DNA of 64,000 bases, taken from Chloroflexota bacterium. Lineage in GTDB: Bacteria > Chloroflexota > UBA6077 > JACCZL01. The notes under the pieces were generated by a model. That model did no database searches and was not told the origin of the DNA. It worked only from the letters and a program-made list of their open reading frames with translations. Positions 49,301-57,020 of the stretch are shown in pieces. A program made the position numbers and the translations under genes. Numbering within the stretch: position 1 is the stretch's first letter; each line of letters starts with the position of its first letter. The stretch spans positions 1-64,000 of the forward strand of contig JADLFM010000035.1 of assembly GCA_020845495.1 (NCBI GenBank). The letters are read 5' to 3'.

Positions 49301-49864
49301 TTCGAGCGGTGACGCCAGCCAGCGTGCCATCCCGACGCTCAGGATGACCGCCGCAAGGATGCCGATCAAGAGCGCCCAGGCCAGATAGCTGGTGAAGGTG
49401 TTCAGGAACGCCGATGCCCGCGGATCGAGTGCGCTCTGGTCGACGAGCGTCGGGCTGAGATAGAGCGTACCGACGGCGAACTCTTGCGAGCGGATCGAGA
49501 CCCGCCGCCCTCGCCAGTCATCGCGCGCCTGTTCCCCGACTAGCAGGTTCTGCGAATCGGCGATGATCCGGCCCTGAGCGTCTGCCAGTACCAGCCGCTC
49601 GCCCATCAGGTCGGCGACGGACTGAATGGTCCCTTCGACGCCGGTCCACTCGCGCCGGCGGTCGTAGTAGCGGCTGATGATGCTCTCTGCCCGCTGGACG
49701 CGGACCGACTGCTGATCTTCGACGTAATCCTGGAAGCTGCCCGTCAATGCCTTGTTGACGAGCAGGAAGACCGCTCCAAGCGTGACGGCCAGGACGACGC
49801 ACGTCCCAACGAGCAGACGGAACCAGAGGGTGGCCGGGACCGGTGCGCGCGGACGGCGCAACAT
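46376..49864 (-). CDS. Histidine kinase fused to five membrane helices and a degenerate sulfatase-fold domain
   Basis: One continuous 1162-residue frame. Residues 1-460 are a complete sensor kinase: helix 12-36, an external sensor loop, helix 160-178, HAMP, H-box DIAHELRTPL (His244), N-box NLLRNALANTP, and G-boxes DTGVGIAP and GGTGLGLTIAR. Then come five predicted helices (about 488-513, 521-548, 560-582, 598-620, 632-654), a Pro/Ala linker, and a sulfatase/alkaline-phosphatase-superfamily domain (728-1160). The topology puts this domain outside. Catalytic positions look lost: the metal Asp is Ser738, the nucleophile is Arg778 (in DRNPAHAAILSG), and the His of SDHG is Gln1012. The five-helix-plus-sulfatase layout recalls LtaS and the degenerate sensor YejM/PbgA. 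It follows its response regulator by 14 bases. Confidence 0.88.
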   Translation of the reverse strand: MLRRPRAPVPATLWFRLLVGTCVVLAVTLGAVFLLVNKALTGSFQDYVEDQQSVRVQRAESIISRYYDRRREWTGVEGTIQSVADLMGERLVLADAQGRIIADSQNLLVGEQARDDWRGRRVSIRSQEFAVGTLYLSPTLVDQSALDPRASAFLNTFTSYLAWALLIGILAAVILSVGMARWLASPLEALTRAVRRMERGDLAQHINTTVGGEVGALAEAFNSLAASLARVEQLRQNMVTDIAHELRTPLTSIRGYLEAIQDGVVEPDEDTLATVHHELMQLTRLVDDLQELALAEAHQLQLQREDVDLKDVVAWEVRAFRPQAAAQQVELVLATSPDLPWLWIDAGRVRQVIGNLLRNALANTPAGGRIDVRVSTDDAHAIVSVSDTGVGIAPADLAHIFERFYRADKARSRRAGGPAGGTGLGLTIARELLRAHGGSISAYSVVGEGTTFTIQLPLDAEPDLTGPLPAPAVVAAPLEVQPSFPTVAVRGATIGALLGALAGLVESLLAYGVMRKPQGFLDLCGYAMLIDAAVFGFTGAALAVVTRVVVPLTGRRLRPFEAATVGATGSLVLIGLLIGVRWNQVFNRDASYDSPEALYPIAIITCLSLLLAVGGVLAASTIRQHWERGNVVLRTAPALLLAVALTTGAGLVGRDQLAHRLAEASDAPQTAAHKVKSPRSSTAAPLATATPETIAAASSVTPLDPPSNPSADPPAAPPAQVPAEVPTRPPNVLLITVSGLRADHLGAYGYEKARTPTIDELARRGIRFTNAMTAQPDRNPAHAAILSGTYPGTNGVRHDLVDRLAPESPSLAAALADRGYQTAAIYSWVSFEPAYSGLDRGFHDYLDLTINRPDYLSDNRAQILAATYERLKAYLALPGAMGDPFSLSSLDEAIDGRADVTTEAAIAWTEQHQDVPFFLWVQYQDPSPPYAPPAPFDDVEDTACGDACPDGSVKTLHELDEGAQMSAAQINHLVALYDGEIAFTDQQIGRLLVRLTQLGLTDNTLIVLTSDQGQSFAEHGSWLAGDNLHSASTHVPLIVSMPSRLATRIVAVPTTSVDVAPTILDALGLSVPDVFDGQSLLPIVLGHSDGDDRLAFSELADQSEVAVSDTYWKLIWSDADQLAHLYFLGDDPNELNDRLDAEPEVAARLLSELQEWRSRQGD

Positions 49865-49878
49865 GGCTGGTATGGTGG

Positions 49879-50577
49879 TCAGGTACGCGCCGGAGTCTCG
49901 ACCTCGAGCTTGTAGCCCAGGCCGTAGACCGTCTTGATCAGCCGGCTGCCCTTCGCTTCGAGCTTCCGGCGCAGGCTGGTGATGTGAACGTCCACGTTCC
50001 GCTCGAAGCCCTCGAAATCGTAGCCGAACGCCTTCTCGATCAGTTGTGGCCGTGAGAACACCTGACCGGGCGCTTCGGCCAACGTCCGAATGACGTTGAA
50101 CTCGGTCGGTGTAAGACGAACCGGCTGGCCGTTGACTTCGACCTGGAAGCGGCGCGGGAAGAGTATCAGCGGGCCGACGCGAATTTCTTCCGGCCCCAGA
50201 TCGTTGGTACCTGGCACGCGACGCAGCACGGCTCGGATCCGTGCGAGTAGCTCACGTGGGCTGAACGGCTTGGTGACGTAGTCGTCCGCGCCCAGGTCGA
50301 GACCGGTCAGCTTGTCGGTCTCAGTTGTCTTCGCGGTGAGCATGACGATGGGGATGTTCGATTCGCGTCGAATCTCGCGGCAGATGTCGAGGCCGCTCAC
50401 GTGCGGCAGCATCAAGTCCAACACCACCACGTCCGGACGGGCGCGCCGGTATTCCCCGAGGCCGGATGCACCATCGTAGGCGCTAAACACCTGATACCCG
50501 TCGCGCTCGAGATACTTCTTCACGAGCTGGACGATATTCTCGTCATCATCCACGACCAGCACCCGGCGCCGTGTCAC
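49879..50577 (-). CDS. OmpR/PhoB-type response regulator partnering the kinase-sulfatase fusion
   Basis: This 232-residue protein has a REC domain (VLVVDDDENIV acidic pocket, phospho-acceptor Asp in VVVLDLMLPHVSG, Thr in MLTAK, Lys in TKPFS) and a C-terminal OmpR-type winged helix (LTPTEFNVIRTLAEAPGQVFS, FERNVDVHITSLRRKL, YGLGYKLE). GTG 50577 is used, since GGGAG lies upstream and the REC domain starts there. It is the first gene of a two-gene operon with the kinase gene 14 bases downstream, so the pair is a two-component system. Targets are unknown. Confidence 0.93.
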   Translation of the reverse strand: MTRRRVLVVDDDENIVQLVKKYLERDGYQVFSAYDGASGLGEYRRARPDVVVLDLMLPHVSGLDICREIRRESNIPIVMLTAKTTETDKLTGLDLGADDYVTKPFSPRELLARIRAVLRRVPGTNDLGPEEIRVGPLILFPRRFQVEVNGQPVRLTPTEFNVIRTLAEAPGQVFSRPQLIEKAFGYDFEGFERNVDVHITSLRRKLEAKGSRLIKTVYGLGYKLEVETPART

Positions 50578-50679
50578 TCCCCCCACGCTCCCTTTTGCAA
50601 GCAATCACTCGGACCGATGTGGCTCGATCCCGTACGCCGAAACCGAGGGGATTGTACCAGGAGGGAGCGGCGCCGAGCC

Positions 50680-51663
50680 TTACCGAAGCGCGAACCAGAT
50701 CGCCCGTTGCCCGACGAACGAGTACCGCCAGCCGATCACAGCCGGCTTGTCTTCGAAGGTCTGGAAGAACACCCAGCCGTTGACGAAGTTCCCGGGGAAG
50801 ACGTCCGCGTTCGGCTGGTAGTCCGGACCAAGCCGGAGGAGCGCGCCCAGGTCGTGCACCAGTTGCGTGGAATCGACCACCACAAAGTCATTCCCGCTGA
50901 CGTGGTACGCCACATCCTGGGGGCCGGCGATGTACTGAAGCCCGACATACACACCCAGCCAACGTCGATCGAAGGCCGGCGGCCGATTGAAGCGGCTCTC
51001 CTCTCGCAGCAGGGTGTAGGCATCGGGATCGACGCGCAGCATCGTGATGTCGAACTGGCTCGTCAGCCCCACCCGGTCGATCGTGCAGGAGCAGGTCCAG
51101 CCGAACGGGATCGGCCGCTCGCGCGACAGTCCGTACTCCTCACTCGGCACCACGATCCGGCGCGGGACCGCCGCTGACGGCGAGATCGGCGGCGGGAGCG
51201 GGCCGGTCTCGGTCTGCTGGTCGGGCGGTATTGGCCTGACGGTGGCCGGGTCGTCCGGATTTATGGGCCGGGTGTCCGGTGGGGGCAGCGTGGGCTGGGC
51301 GTCGGGGGCAAGCCGGACGGCATCAGAGGCTGTGCCGTCCGGCAGCAATCCGAGATCCGCACCCGCTTCGACGCGCACGGGGGTCGACTCGGAAGGGCTC
51401 GTGGAATGCGCCCAGACAAACGGTGCTGGCGCCGGGGCGGCGGCCAGTGCGTCCGGGGGCTGGAAGCGCTGGCCTCCTGCACTCCCCGATGTCGCGAGCG
51501 CCGGCTGAGCGCCGGCCGTCACGACGATCAGGGCTGCGAGCGCGGCGATACGACGCAGGCGCGCCGCACGACTCAGGCGCGTGCTCTTCCGGGCAGCCAC
51601 CGTGGAGCCGGCGCGCCGGCTAGCAGCCGTCAGGTCATCGGAGGTGAAGGATCGAACGCTCAC
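50680..51663 (-). CDS. Secreted hypothetical protein with a Pro-rich linker
   Basis: The 327-residue protein has a long basic n-region and a signal peptide hydrophobic core (LRRIAALAALIVVTAGAQPALA). A Pro/Ala/Asp-rich linker of about 110 residues follows, then a compact beta-rich domain of about 125 residues (FDITMLRVDPDAYTLL, WLGVYVGLQYIAGPQDV, GWVFFQTFEDKPAVIGWRY). The last part resembles DUF4352/MPT63-like immunoglobulin-type domains of surface lipoproteins. GTG 51663 is the best start for the signal peptide, though the ribosome site is weak. It sits upstream of the two-component operon on the same strand, about 100 bases away, and could be sensed by or regulated with it. Confidence 0.65.
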   Translation of the reverse strand: MSVRSFTSDDLTAASRRAGSTVAARKSTRLSRAARLRRIAALAALIVVTAGAQPALATSGSAGGQRFQPPDALAAAPAPAPFVWAHSTSPSESTPVRVEAGADLGLLPDGTASDAVRLAPDAQPTLPPPDTRPINPDDPATVRPIPPDQQTETGPLPPPISPSAAVPRRIVVPSEEYGLSRERPIPFGWTCSCTIDRVGLTSQFDITMLRVDPDAYTLLREESRFNRPPAFDRRWLGVYVGLQYIAGPQDVAYHVSGNDFVVVDSTQLVHDLGALLRLGPDYQPNADVFPGNFVNGWVFFQTFEDKPAVIGWRYSFVGQRAIWFALR

Positions 51664-51869
51664 GTGTGCCGTCCCGTACCGCCAGGATCGTGGCTCCGAG
51701 CCAGGGCGGCGGATCGACCACGGCGCACGCGGACGCGTGCTGCCAGTGAGGCCGGCGCTCGGAGCGAATGCATCGGCCAAGCTTAGCATTCTTCTGGAGC
51801 GCGCGGAAGATGGGAAAGCAGGGCCAGCGGTCTCAGTGCCGCACCGACCGCGCCAGGCGGGGCTGCCGG

Positions 51870-52922
51870 CTAGCCGGAGGATAGGCGGAGCGCGGCGACA
51901 ACGTGGGTCTCGTTCAGGGGCTTGATCAGGGTCATGGTCGGCCCGAGTCCGGCTTGTCGGGTTCGCAGCACGTCGCCCTGGTCGGCGCTCATCAAGATCG
52001 TCACGATCGATGGGTCACGATCGCGGATCAGGCGGGCCAGTTCGATACCGCCCAGGCCCGGCAGGTGGATCTCGAGGAAGACGTGGCTGTACTCTTCCTC
52101 GGCCACCGCTTCGAGCGCGGTCACGCCATCGGCTGCCTCGTGGACGGTGTGCCCCTGCGCGATCATCAACTCGCCCAGGGATGCCCGATGGAAAGCATCG
52201 TCGTCCACGATCAGGACGCTGGTCGGCGCAACTGGCGGCTCTGGCGCGGGCGGAGGCGACGTGCCGGCGGCTGGCCGTCGCTGCGCACGGTCTGGTACAG
52301 GCGGCGCGAAACTGCCGTCGGCGTTGACTGGGATCAGGCTCAGCGCTCGACGAACCTGCTCGGCGCGAAACGGCTTGGGGATAACGGTGATCGGGAAGGC
52401 GTCGCTACGGTAGAGAGCCGCCATGTCGTCCGGGTAGGCGCTCACCACGACGAAGATCGTGTTCGGATACCGTGGGCGCGCCCGCCGCAGTAGCTCGACG
52501 CCATCCATGATCGGCATCCGCAAGTCAGTGAACACCAGGCTGACGCGCTCTCGCCCCAGCATCTCCAGCGCTTCCGATCCGTTGCTCGCCTCGACGACCC
52601 GATAGCCGGCAAGGACGACGTGCTCGACAAGCACCGAGCGAACCCGCGCGTCGTCGTCCACGACCAGCACGGTCCCGACGCCCTGCGGGTCCGTCACGAA
52701 CGTCCCGCGCCCGTGCTCCACCGAGACGTAGCCGGCTCGGCGCAGGAGCTCGATGGCGTGGCGGACGGTCAGTAGGGCGACGCCGTACTCAGCCGCGAGG
52801 GCTGGCTGGCTCGGGAGTTGCATCCCGTAGGCGAGCTCGCCGCGCTCGATCCGCGCACGGAGATCCGCGTACACGCGCTGATACGGGCGAGGCTCCGAGG
52901 TCGATTCTCGCATCGACGGCAC
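51870..52922 (-). CDS. GntR-type DNA-binding domain fused to two response-regulator receiver domains
   Basis: The N-terminal 75 residues form a GntR winged helix (YQRVYADLRARIERGELAYG, LPSQPALAAEYGVALLTVRHAIELL, GYVSVEHGRGTFV, in parts). Two REC domains follow: residues 84-200 with phospho-acceptor Asp133 (FTDLRMPIMDG) and Lys183, and 235-348 with Glu284 in place of Asp (FLEIHLPGLGG) and Lys334. A Pro-rich linker separates them. So the first receiver can be phosphorylated and the second is a constitutive or pseudo-receiver. GTG 52922 or the ATG three codons later could start it. No kinase is adjacent. Output is DNA binding by the GntR domain, the reverse of the usual REC-first order. Confidence 0.88.
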   Translation of the reverse strand: MPSMRESTSEPRPYQRVYADLRARIERGELAYGMQLPSQPALAAEYGVALLTVRHAIELLRRAGYVSVEHGRGTFVTDPQGVGTVLVVDDDARVRSVLVEHVVLAGYRVVEASNGSEALEMLGRERVSLVFTDLRMPIMDGVELLRRARPRYPNTIFVVVSAYPDDMAALYRSDAFPITVIPKPFRAEQVRRALSLIPVNADGSFAPPVPDRAQRRPAAGTSPPPAPEPPVAPTSVLIVDDDAFHRASLGELMIAQGHTVHEAADGVTALEAVAEEEYSHVFLEIHLPGLGGIELARLIRDRDPSIVTILMSADQGDVLRTRQAGLGPTMTLIKPLNETHVVAALRLSSG

Positions 52923-53276
52923 GTACTATCCTGACTCGCCTGACGTTCTCTGGCCGTGCCTGGGCGTACGGCGATGCCCACTCGAAGAAAACCAGAGAAC
53001 TGTGTCGCGGGAGCATCATCGCCGTGTCGCCCCAAGTATACAGCGTCAATCCGGCATTTCCACGTCCGATCGGCCATATCATCGGCAGGTTTCGCGGTCG
53101 AATCAGCGGCGAACCTGGCAGGCATCGTTTGGCTGCGCGACCGCGTTCTTCCGGTCTCGACCTGGCCTCCCCCCACGTGTGCGCTGCGCTCTGGCTCCTC
53201 ATGCGTACGGTGAGGAGTCTGCCCGGCCGGAGTACCATTCCCCCGCCCGCGCTGACGCGCTGGCAGGAGGGCTCTG
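52923..53276. other. Divergent intergenic region
   Basis: These 354 bases lie between the divergent GntR-REC-REC and nucleoside hydrolase genes and hold both promoters. A minus-strand TATACT (53035-53040) with TGGAAA 16 bases upstream is a weak candidate for the regulator gene. No gene is evident. Confidence 0.3.
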
Positions 53277-54224
53277 ATGGCGACGCGCGTGATCTTTGAC
53301 ACCGACCCCGGCATCGACGATGCGATGGCCCTCTTCTTCCTGCTGCGCTCGCCGGAGCTTCAGCTCGACGCGGTCACGACCGTCTTCGGCAACGTCGACC
53401 TCGACCAGACGACGCGGAACGCCCTCAGCCTGCTCGACGTCGCCAAACGACCGGACCTACCCGTCGCGCGGGGCGCCGCCGGGCCGATCCTCCGCGAGCA
53501 CCGACGCGACGGAGGCGGAGTCGTCCACGGCGACAATGGCCTGGGCGGCGTCGATGTGCCCGTGCCCTCCCGCCAGCCCGGCCCTCGGCGAGCGGCCGAG
53601 GAAATCATCGAGCGGGTGATGGCCGCGCCGGGCGAGATCACGCTCATCGCCGTCGGACCGCTCACCAACATCGCGCTGGCCGCTCGCCTCGAGCCGGGCA
53701 TCGTCGAGGCGGTGCGCGAAGTCATCGTGATGGGTGGCGTGGTGACGCTGCCTGGCAACGCCACACCGCTCGCCGAGGCCAACTTTGCCTGCGACGCGGA
53801 GGCGGCCTGGATCGTCTTCCACGCCGGCTTCCCGCTCACCATGGTTGGCCTGGACGTGACGATGAAGGCACTCATGCACCTGGATCACGTCGAGACGCTA
53901 CGGGAGCGGGCCGGACGGGTCGGCGAGACGATCGCTGCGATCAGCCGCCATTACGGCGACCACTACGCCCGCCGAACCGGACGGCCCGGCTTCCCGATGC
54001 ACGACTCGGCGGCCGTCGCCTACGCCGTCGATCGATCCCTGTTCCGCACGCAGCGTGTCTACGTCGACATCGGAACCGGTAGCGGACGCGCCGCCGGCAT
54101 GTCGATGGCCGATTGGCGTGGCCAGTGGGGCTGCGAGCCGAATGTTGACGTCTGCCTCGACGTCGACGCGGACCGATTCGTCTCCCTCTACATGGAGCGC
54201 CTGACCGCCCAACGCCCGGGCTGA
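53277..54224 (+). CDS. Inosine-uridine-type nucleoside hydrolase
   Basis: The 315-residue protein has the calcium-binding DTDPGIDDAMAL motif of nucleoside hydrolases near the N terminus, a GPLTNIALA motif, VIVMGG, and an internal AEANFACDAEAAWIVF motif. The catalytic His is probably in the later HDSAAVAYAV segment. Such enzymes cleave ribonucleosides to base and ribose. GGAGGG precedes ATG 53277. It is the first gene after a divergent promoter region and is followed by repeat elements. Confidence 0.92.
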   Translation: MATRVIFDTDPGIDDAMALFFLLRSPELQLDAVTTVFGNVDLDQTTRNALSLLDVAKRPDLPVARGAAGPILREHRRDGGGVVHGDNGLGGVDVPVPSRQPGPRRAAEEIIERVMAAPGEITLIAVGPLTNIALAARLEPGIVEAVREVIVMGGVVTLPGNATPLAEANFACDAEAAWIVFHAGFPLTMVGLDVTMKALMHLDHVETLRERAGRVGETIAAISRHYGDHYARRTGRPGFPMHDSAAVAYAVDRSLFRTQRVYVDIGTGSGRAAGMSMADWRGQWGCEPNVDVCLDVDADRFVSLYMERLTAQRPG

Positions 54225-54232
54225 GGTGTACG

Positions 54233-54615
54233 CCCTCACCCCCCGGCCCCCTCTCCCGCACGCGGGAGAGGGGGGGGTCTTTCTGGGGTAGGTATGGAGT
54301 TTCGACTCAAGGGGACGACGAACGGGGTGAGGACGGCTAGGCCGAGACCGGTCGATGGTCCGGGACTCCTGTCTCCGAGTGGGGCGACTCCTCCAGCGGC
54401 GCCACGGCCTCGTCTGGCGCACTCTCGCCTCCTGCGGATCCTCCTATAACCACTCCGGATGTACCACTTTCTTCGAGCGGGGGGAGGATACCTACCCCAG
54501 AAAGGGGGGTGAGGGGTTTCGTGGGCAGCGTGAGTCCGCTCTTGGTGCGTGGAGGCCAACTGAACGACGCAAAGCACCCCTCTCCCGCGTGCGGGAGCGG
54601 GGCTGGGGGTGAGGG
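54233..54615. repeat. Inverted-repeat element with palindromic arms
   Basis: The left arm holds CTCTCCCGC-AC-GCGGGAGAG (54251-54270) followed by TTTCTGGGGTAGGTAT (54280-54295). The right arm holds ATACCTACCCCAGAAA (54488-54503, its perfect reverse complement) and CTCTCCCGC-GT-GCGGGAGCG (54580-54599); the outer ends CCCTCACCC (54233) and GGGTGAGGG (54607-54615) also pair. The whole is about 383 bp of imperfect inverted repeat with no gene inside, like a MITE or a paired REP element. Confidence 0.65.
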
Positions 54616-54670
54616 CGCCCATCGGGGCTGGGGGTGAGGGCGTCCACCGGGGCTGGGGGCGTCCACCACG
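54599..54670. repeat. 25-bp tandem array, nearly three copies
   Basis: GGGGCTGGGGGTGAGGGCG plus a variable six-base tail begins at 54599, 54624 and, shortened, 54649. It overlaps the right end of the inverted-repeat element and ends 23 bases before the aldolase stop. Confidence 0.7.
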
Positions 54671-54692
54671 GGCTGGGGGATCTCGTGCGCGC

Positions 54693-55370
54693 TCACCTCC
54701 ACCAGGAGGGTGCGTACATCATCCCGACCGATGGCTTCGGGTGCTCGGCTGGCTCGCCGAGTGCGCAGGCCAGCAGGAAGACCCGTGCACCTTCTTCAGC
54801 GTATGTGGCTGTCTCCAACGCCTGCTCGACCGTCTCACTGACCGCGAGCAGGCCATGGTTCGCCATGATCGTCGCACGGCGGTCGCCCATCACTCTGAGC
54901 GCATGCTCGGCGTACTCACGGCTGCCAGATTCCATGAATGGCGCCGTTTCGAGCGCCCCGCCGACGTACTTCCAGAGCGTCCCGACGATCGGCGGCACGG
55001 TCAGGCGGAGCGTACCAACCGCATTGGCGTGAACGCTGTGAACGTGGGCGATCCCGCTCACGTCCGGCCGGGCCTCGTACACGCCCAGGTGGAGCGGCGT
55101 CTCCGACGATGGCTTCAGGGTGCCATCGATGATGGTGCCGTCCAGCGCCACGACGACGATATCGTCCGGGCGCATCGTCGCGTAGGAGCGCCCGCTCGGC
55201 GTGATGACGACGTGGCCGGTCGTGGCATCGCGGGCGCTGAAGTTGCCGGACGTCATCGACATCAGACCAATGCGCGCCGCCTCCTGGGCGGCAGCAAGGA
55301 CGCGTACCCGCAGGCTACCGAGCAGCAGAGGGATGCTTTCGACGCCGTGCATCTGCTCGCTCATCGACAT
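54693..55370 (-). CDS. Class II aldolase/adducin-family protein
   Basis: The 225-residue protein has class II aldolase features: SMTSGNFSARD, VVITPSGRSYATMRPDDIV, the zinc ligands HVHS (GIAHVHSVHANAV) and a third His in MANHGLLAV. Relatives are fuculose/ribulose-phosphate aldolases and decarboxylating aldolases of four-carbon sugar-acid pathways. Its ATG overlaps the kinase stop (TGATG, one shared base at 55370), so the two are coupled. The likely job is cleaving or decarboxylating the kinase product. Confidence 0.9.
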   Translation of the reverse strand: MSMSEQMHGVESIPLLLGSLRVRVLAAAQEAARIGLMSMTSGNFSARDATTGHVVITPSGRSYATMRPDDIVVVALDGTIIDGTLKPSSETPLHLGVYEARPDVSGIAHVHSVHANAVGTLRLTVPPIVGTLWKYVGGALETAPFMESGSREYAEHALRVMGDRRATIMANHGLLAVSETVEQALETATYAEEGARVFLLACALGEPAEHPKPSVGMMYAPSWWR

Positions 55371-56776
55371 CAGCCCTCGCGCAGCATCATGATGACGTCA
55401 GCGAGCGTCTTGGGCGTGCCGACGTTGCCGGGGAAGATCACGTAGGGGACGCCTGGGAAGCGGCTTTCCGGACCGAGCACCCAGCAGGGCACGCCCGGCG
55501 CGACCTGTCCAGGGACCGTCGCGCGGCGGGCACCGAACGCCTTGATGGCCAGATCGTTCGAGGTGATGCCGCCCTTGGCAATGACGTAACGTGGCGGTGT
55601 CTGAAGTTGTCGGGCCACGTCCACGACGGCGGCAGACACCGTCTGGCTCACCCGCAGACTCTCCTCAGCGCTTCCCCCGAGCACCACGTCGCGGCTCGTA
55701 TAGAGCAAGGCGTGGCGGCCGTTCGTGTAATGGTGCTCCAGCCACTCGGCGGCCTCATGGACTTCGGCGTCGCGGGTGGCCGGCTCCAGCAGCCGCGCCA
55801 CTCGTAGTTCGCGGACCTGGAGATCGGGCAGGTGCACCGCTTGCTCCAACTGCTCTGTCGACCGCCGGACGTGCGAGCCGACGATGGTGATGCCGCCAGC
55901 CGTCGGGACGCCGCTCGGGAACAGATCTTTCGTGGTCAGGAGCGGGCGCGCCTCCAGACCCGCCCGGACCCGCACGAACGACGCTGAGACCCGGTAGAGG
56001 AAGCGCTTGCCGGCTGCCTCGGCGCGTAGCAACCCAAGCACGAACACTTCCATGTCACGGTACGAGGCGGCGTTCGCGACGACGATCGTCCCGCCCGAGA
56101 CGTCCGCAAGCCGCGCGGCCACCTGATCCGGCCCCTCGCTCCGGACCACCTCTAGCGGCACCGAGCGGACGACGCCGGCCGCTACCCGGCCCTGACTCTT
56201 CTCCTGTACCCAGGCCGGCAGGAACGAGCTACGATAGCCGAAGGCAGCGTCCCGGGCGAACTCGGTGTCCCCGGCCGGCACCAGCGTCTCGCCCTGCAAC
56301 ACATAGTGAGTGTCGCCGATCGTGAAGCGTCCGCCCTCCTCGAAGAACGGGGCCAGGATCTCGCCGTCGAACGGCTTGCCGGACTCCGCGGCGAAGGCAT
56401 CGCGCAAGGCCCAGGACTCGGCCGGGTAGTGGCCCCGCAGCGTCGAGTCGCCCCGATAGCCGATCGCCACGTCGACGCCGGCCGCACGCGAGGCGCGGGC
56501 CAGGTTGCGGCCGGCCTCGGCGGCCAGCGCGGCAGCCTCGGTCTCGGGCAGGCTTCGCGAGTTCGTCAGCACGAAAATGGCCGGGTGCGACTCTCGCAGC
56601 GCCGCGGTCAACTCCTCCTCGGTCCAGTCGGTGACGACGAGCACGTCGTGGCTGGTCTGGGTGCCGGTCGGATCGTCGTCGAGCACGACGAGACGGCGGC
56701 CAGTGCGGGCGATCTCCTGGCGGATCGCTGGAAGGGGATCGTCGGGCCAGGCTGGCGGGAGATCGGCAAGGTTCAC
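55370..56776 (-). CDS. Four-carbon acid sugar kinase (OtnK/DtnK-like)
   Basis: The 468-residue protein has the two-domain kinase fold: VVLDDDPTGTQTSHDVLVVT and YRGDSTLRGHYPAES in the N-terminal half, and GSHVRRSTEQLEQA, YVIAKGGITSNDLAIKAFG and VIFPGNVGTP in the C-terminal nucleotide-binding half. Members phosphorylate threonate or erythronate. GTG 56776 follows GGGAG; upstream in-frame sequence to 56869 is not family-like. It is coupled to a class II aldolase gene; the 4-phospho-dehydrogenase and isomerase of the full pathway are missing here. Confidence 0.88.
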   Translation of the reverse strand: MNLADLPPAWPDDPLPAIRQEIARTGRRLVVLDDDPTGTQTSHDVLVVTDWTEEELTAALRESHPAIFVLTNSRSLPETEAAALAAEAGRNLARASRAAGVDVAIGYRGDSTLRGHYPAESWALRDAFAAESGKPFDGEILAPFFEEGGRFTIGDTHYVLQGETLVPAGDTEFARDAAFGYRSSFLPAWVQEKSQGRVAAGVVRSVPLEVVRSEGPDQVAARLADVSGGTIVVANAASYRDMEVFVLGLLRAEAAGKRFLYRVSASFVRVRAGLEARPLLTTKDLFPSGVPTAGGITIVGSHVRRSTEQLEQAVHLPDLQVRELRVARLLEPATRDAEVHEAAEWLEHHYTNGRHALLYTSRDVVLGGSAEESLRVSQTVSAAVVDVARQLQTPPRYVIAKGGITSNDLAIKAFGARRATVPGQVAPGVPCWVLGPESRFPGVPYVIFPGNVGTPKTLADVIMMLREG

Positions 56777-56947
56777 GGGGCGGCTCCCTCGGCGCCGTCG
56801 AGCGGGCAGCCCGCCATCGGGCTGCCCGGTGGGCGGCACTAGCAGTGGTACACGTGCGTCCCCAGGCACGAGGACGGCCTGGCGGTATCAGTCTTGGGGC
56901 AGTGTACGTGACCGGCTCACCCCCGTGCGGGACTGCTCGCTTACCAC

Positions 56948-56992
56948 AACGCCCTCACCCCCGCTCGCACGCACGATCGGGGTAAAGGCGTT
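56948..56992 (-). terminator. Possible stem-loop terminator of the RND gene
   Basis: AACGCC (56948-56953) and GGCGTT (56987-56992) enclose a further CACCCC/GGGGT pairing. It lies 28 bases past the minus-strand RND stop. There is no T tract. Confidence 0.35.
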
Positions 56993-57020
56993 CCAACCGG
57001 AGTTGAGGAGGGCACGTGCG

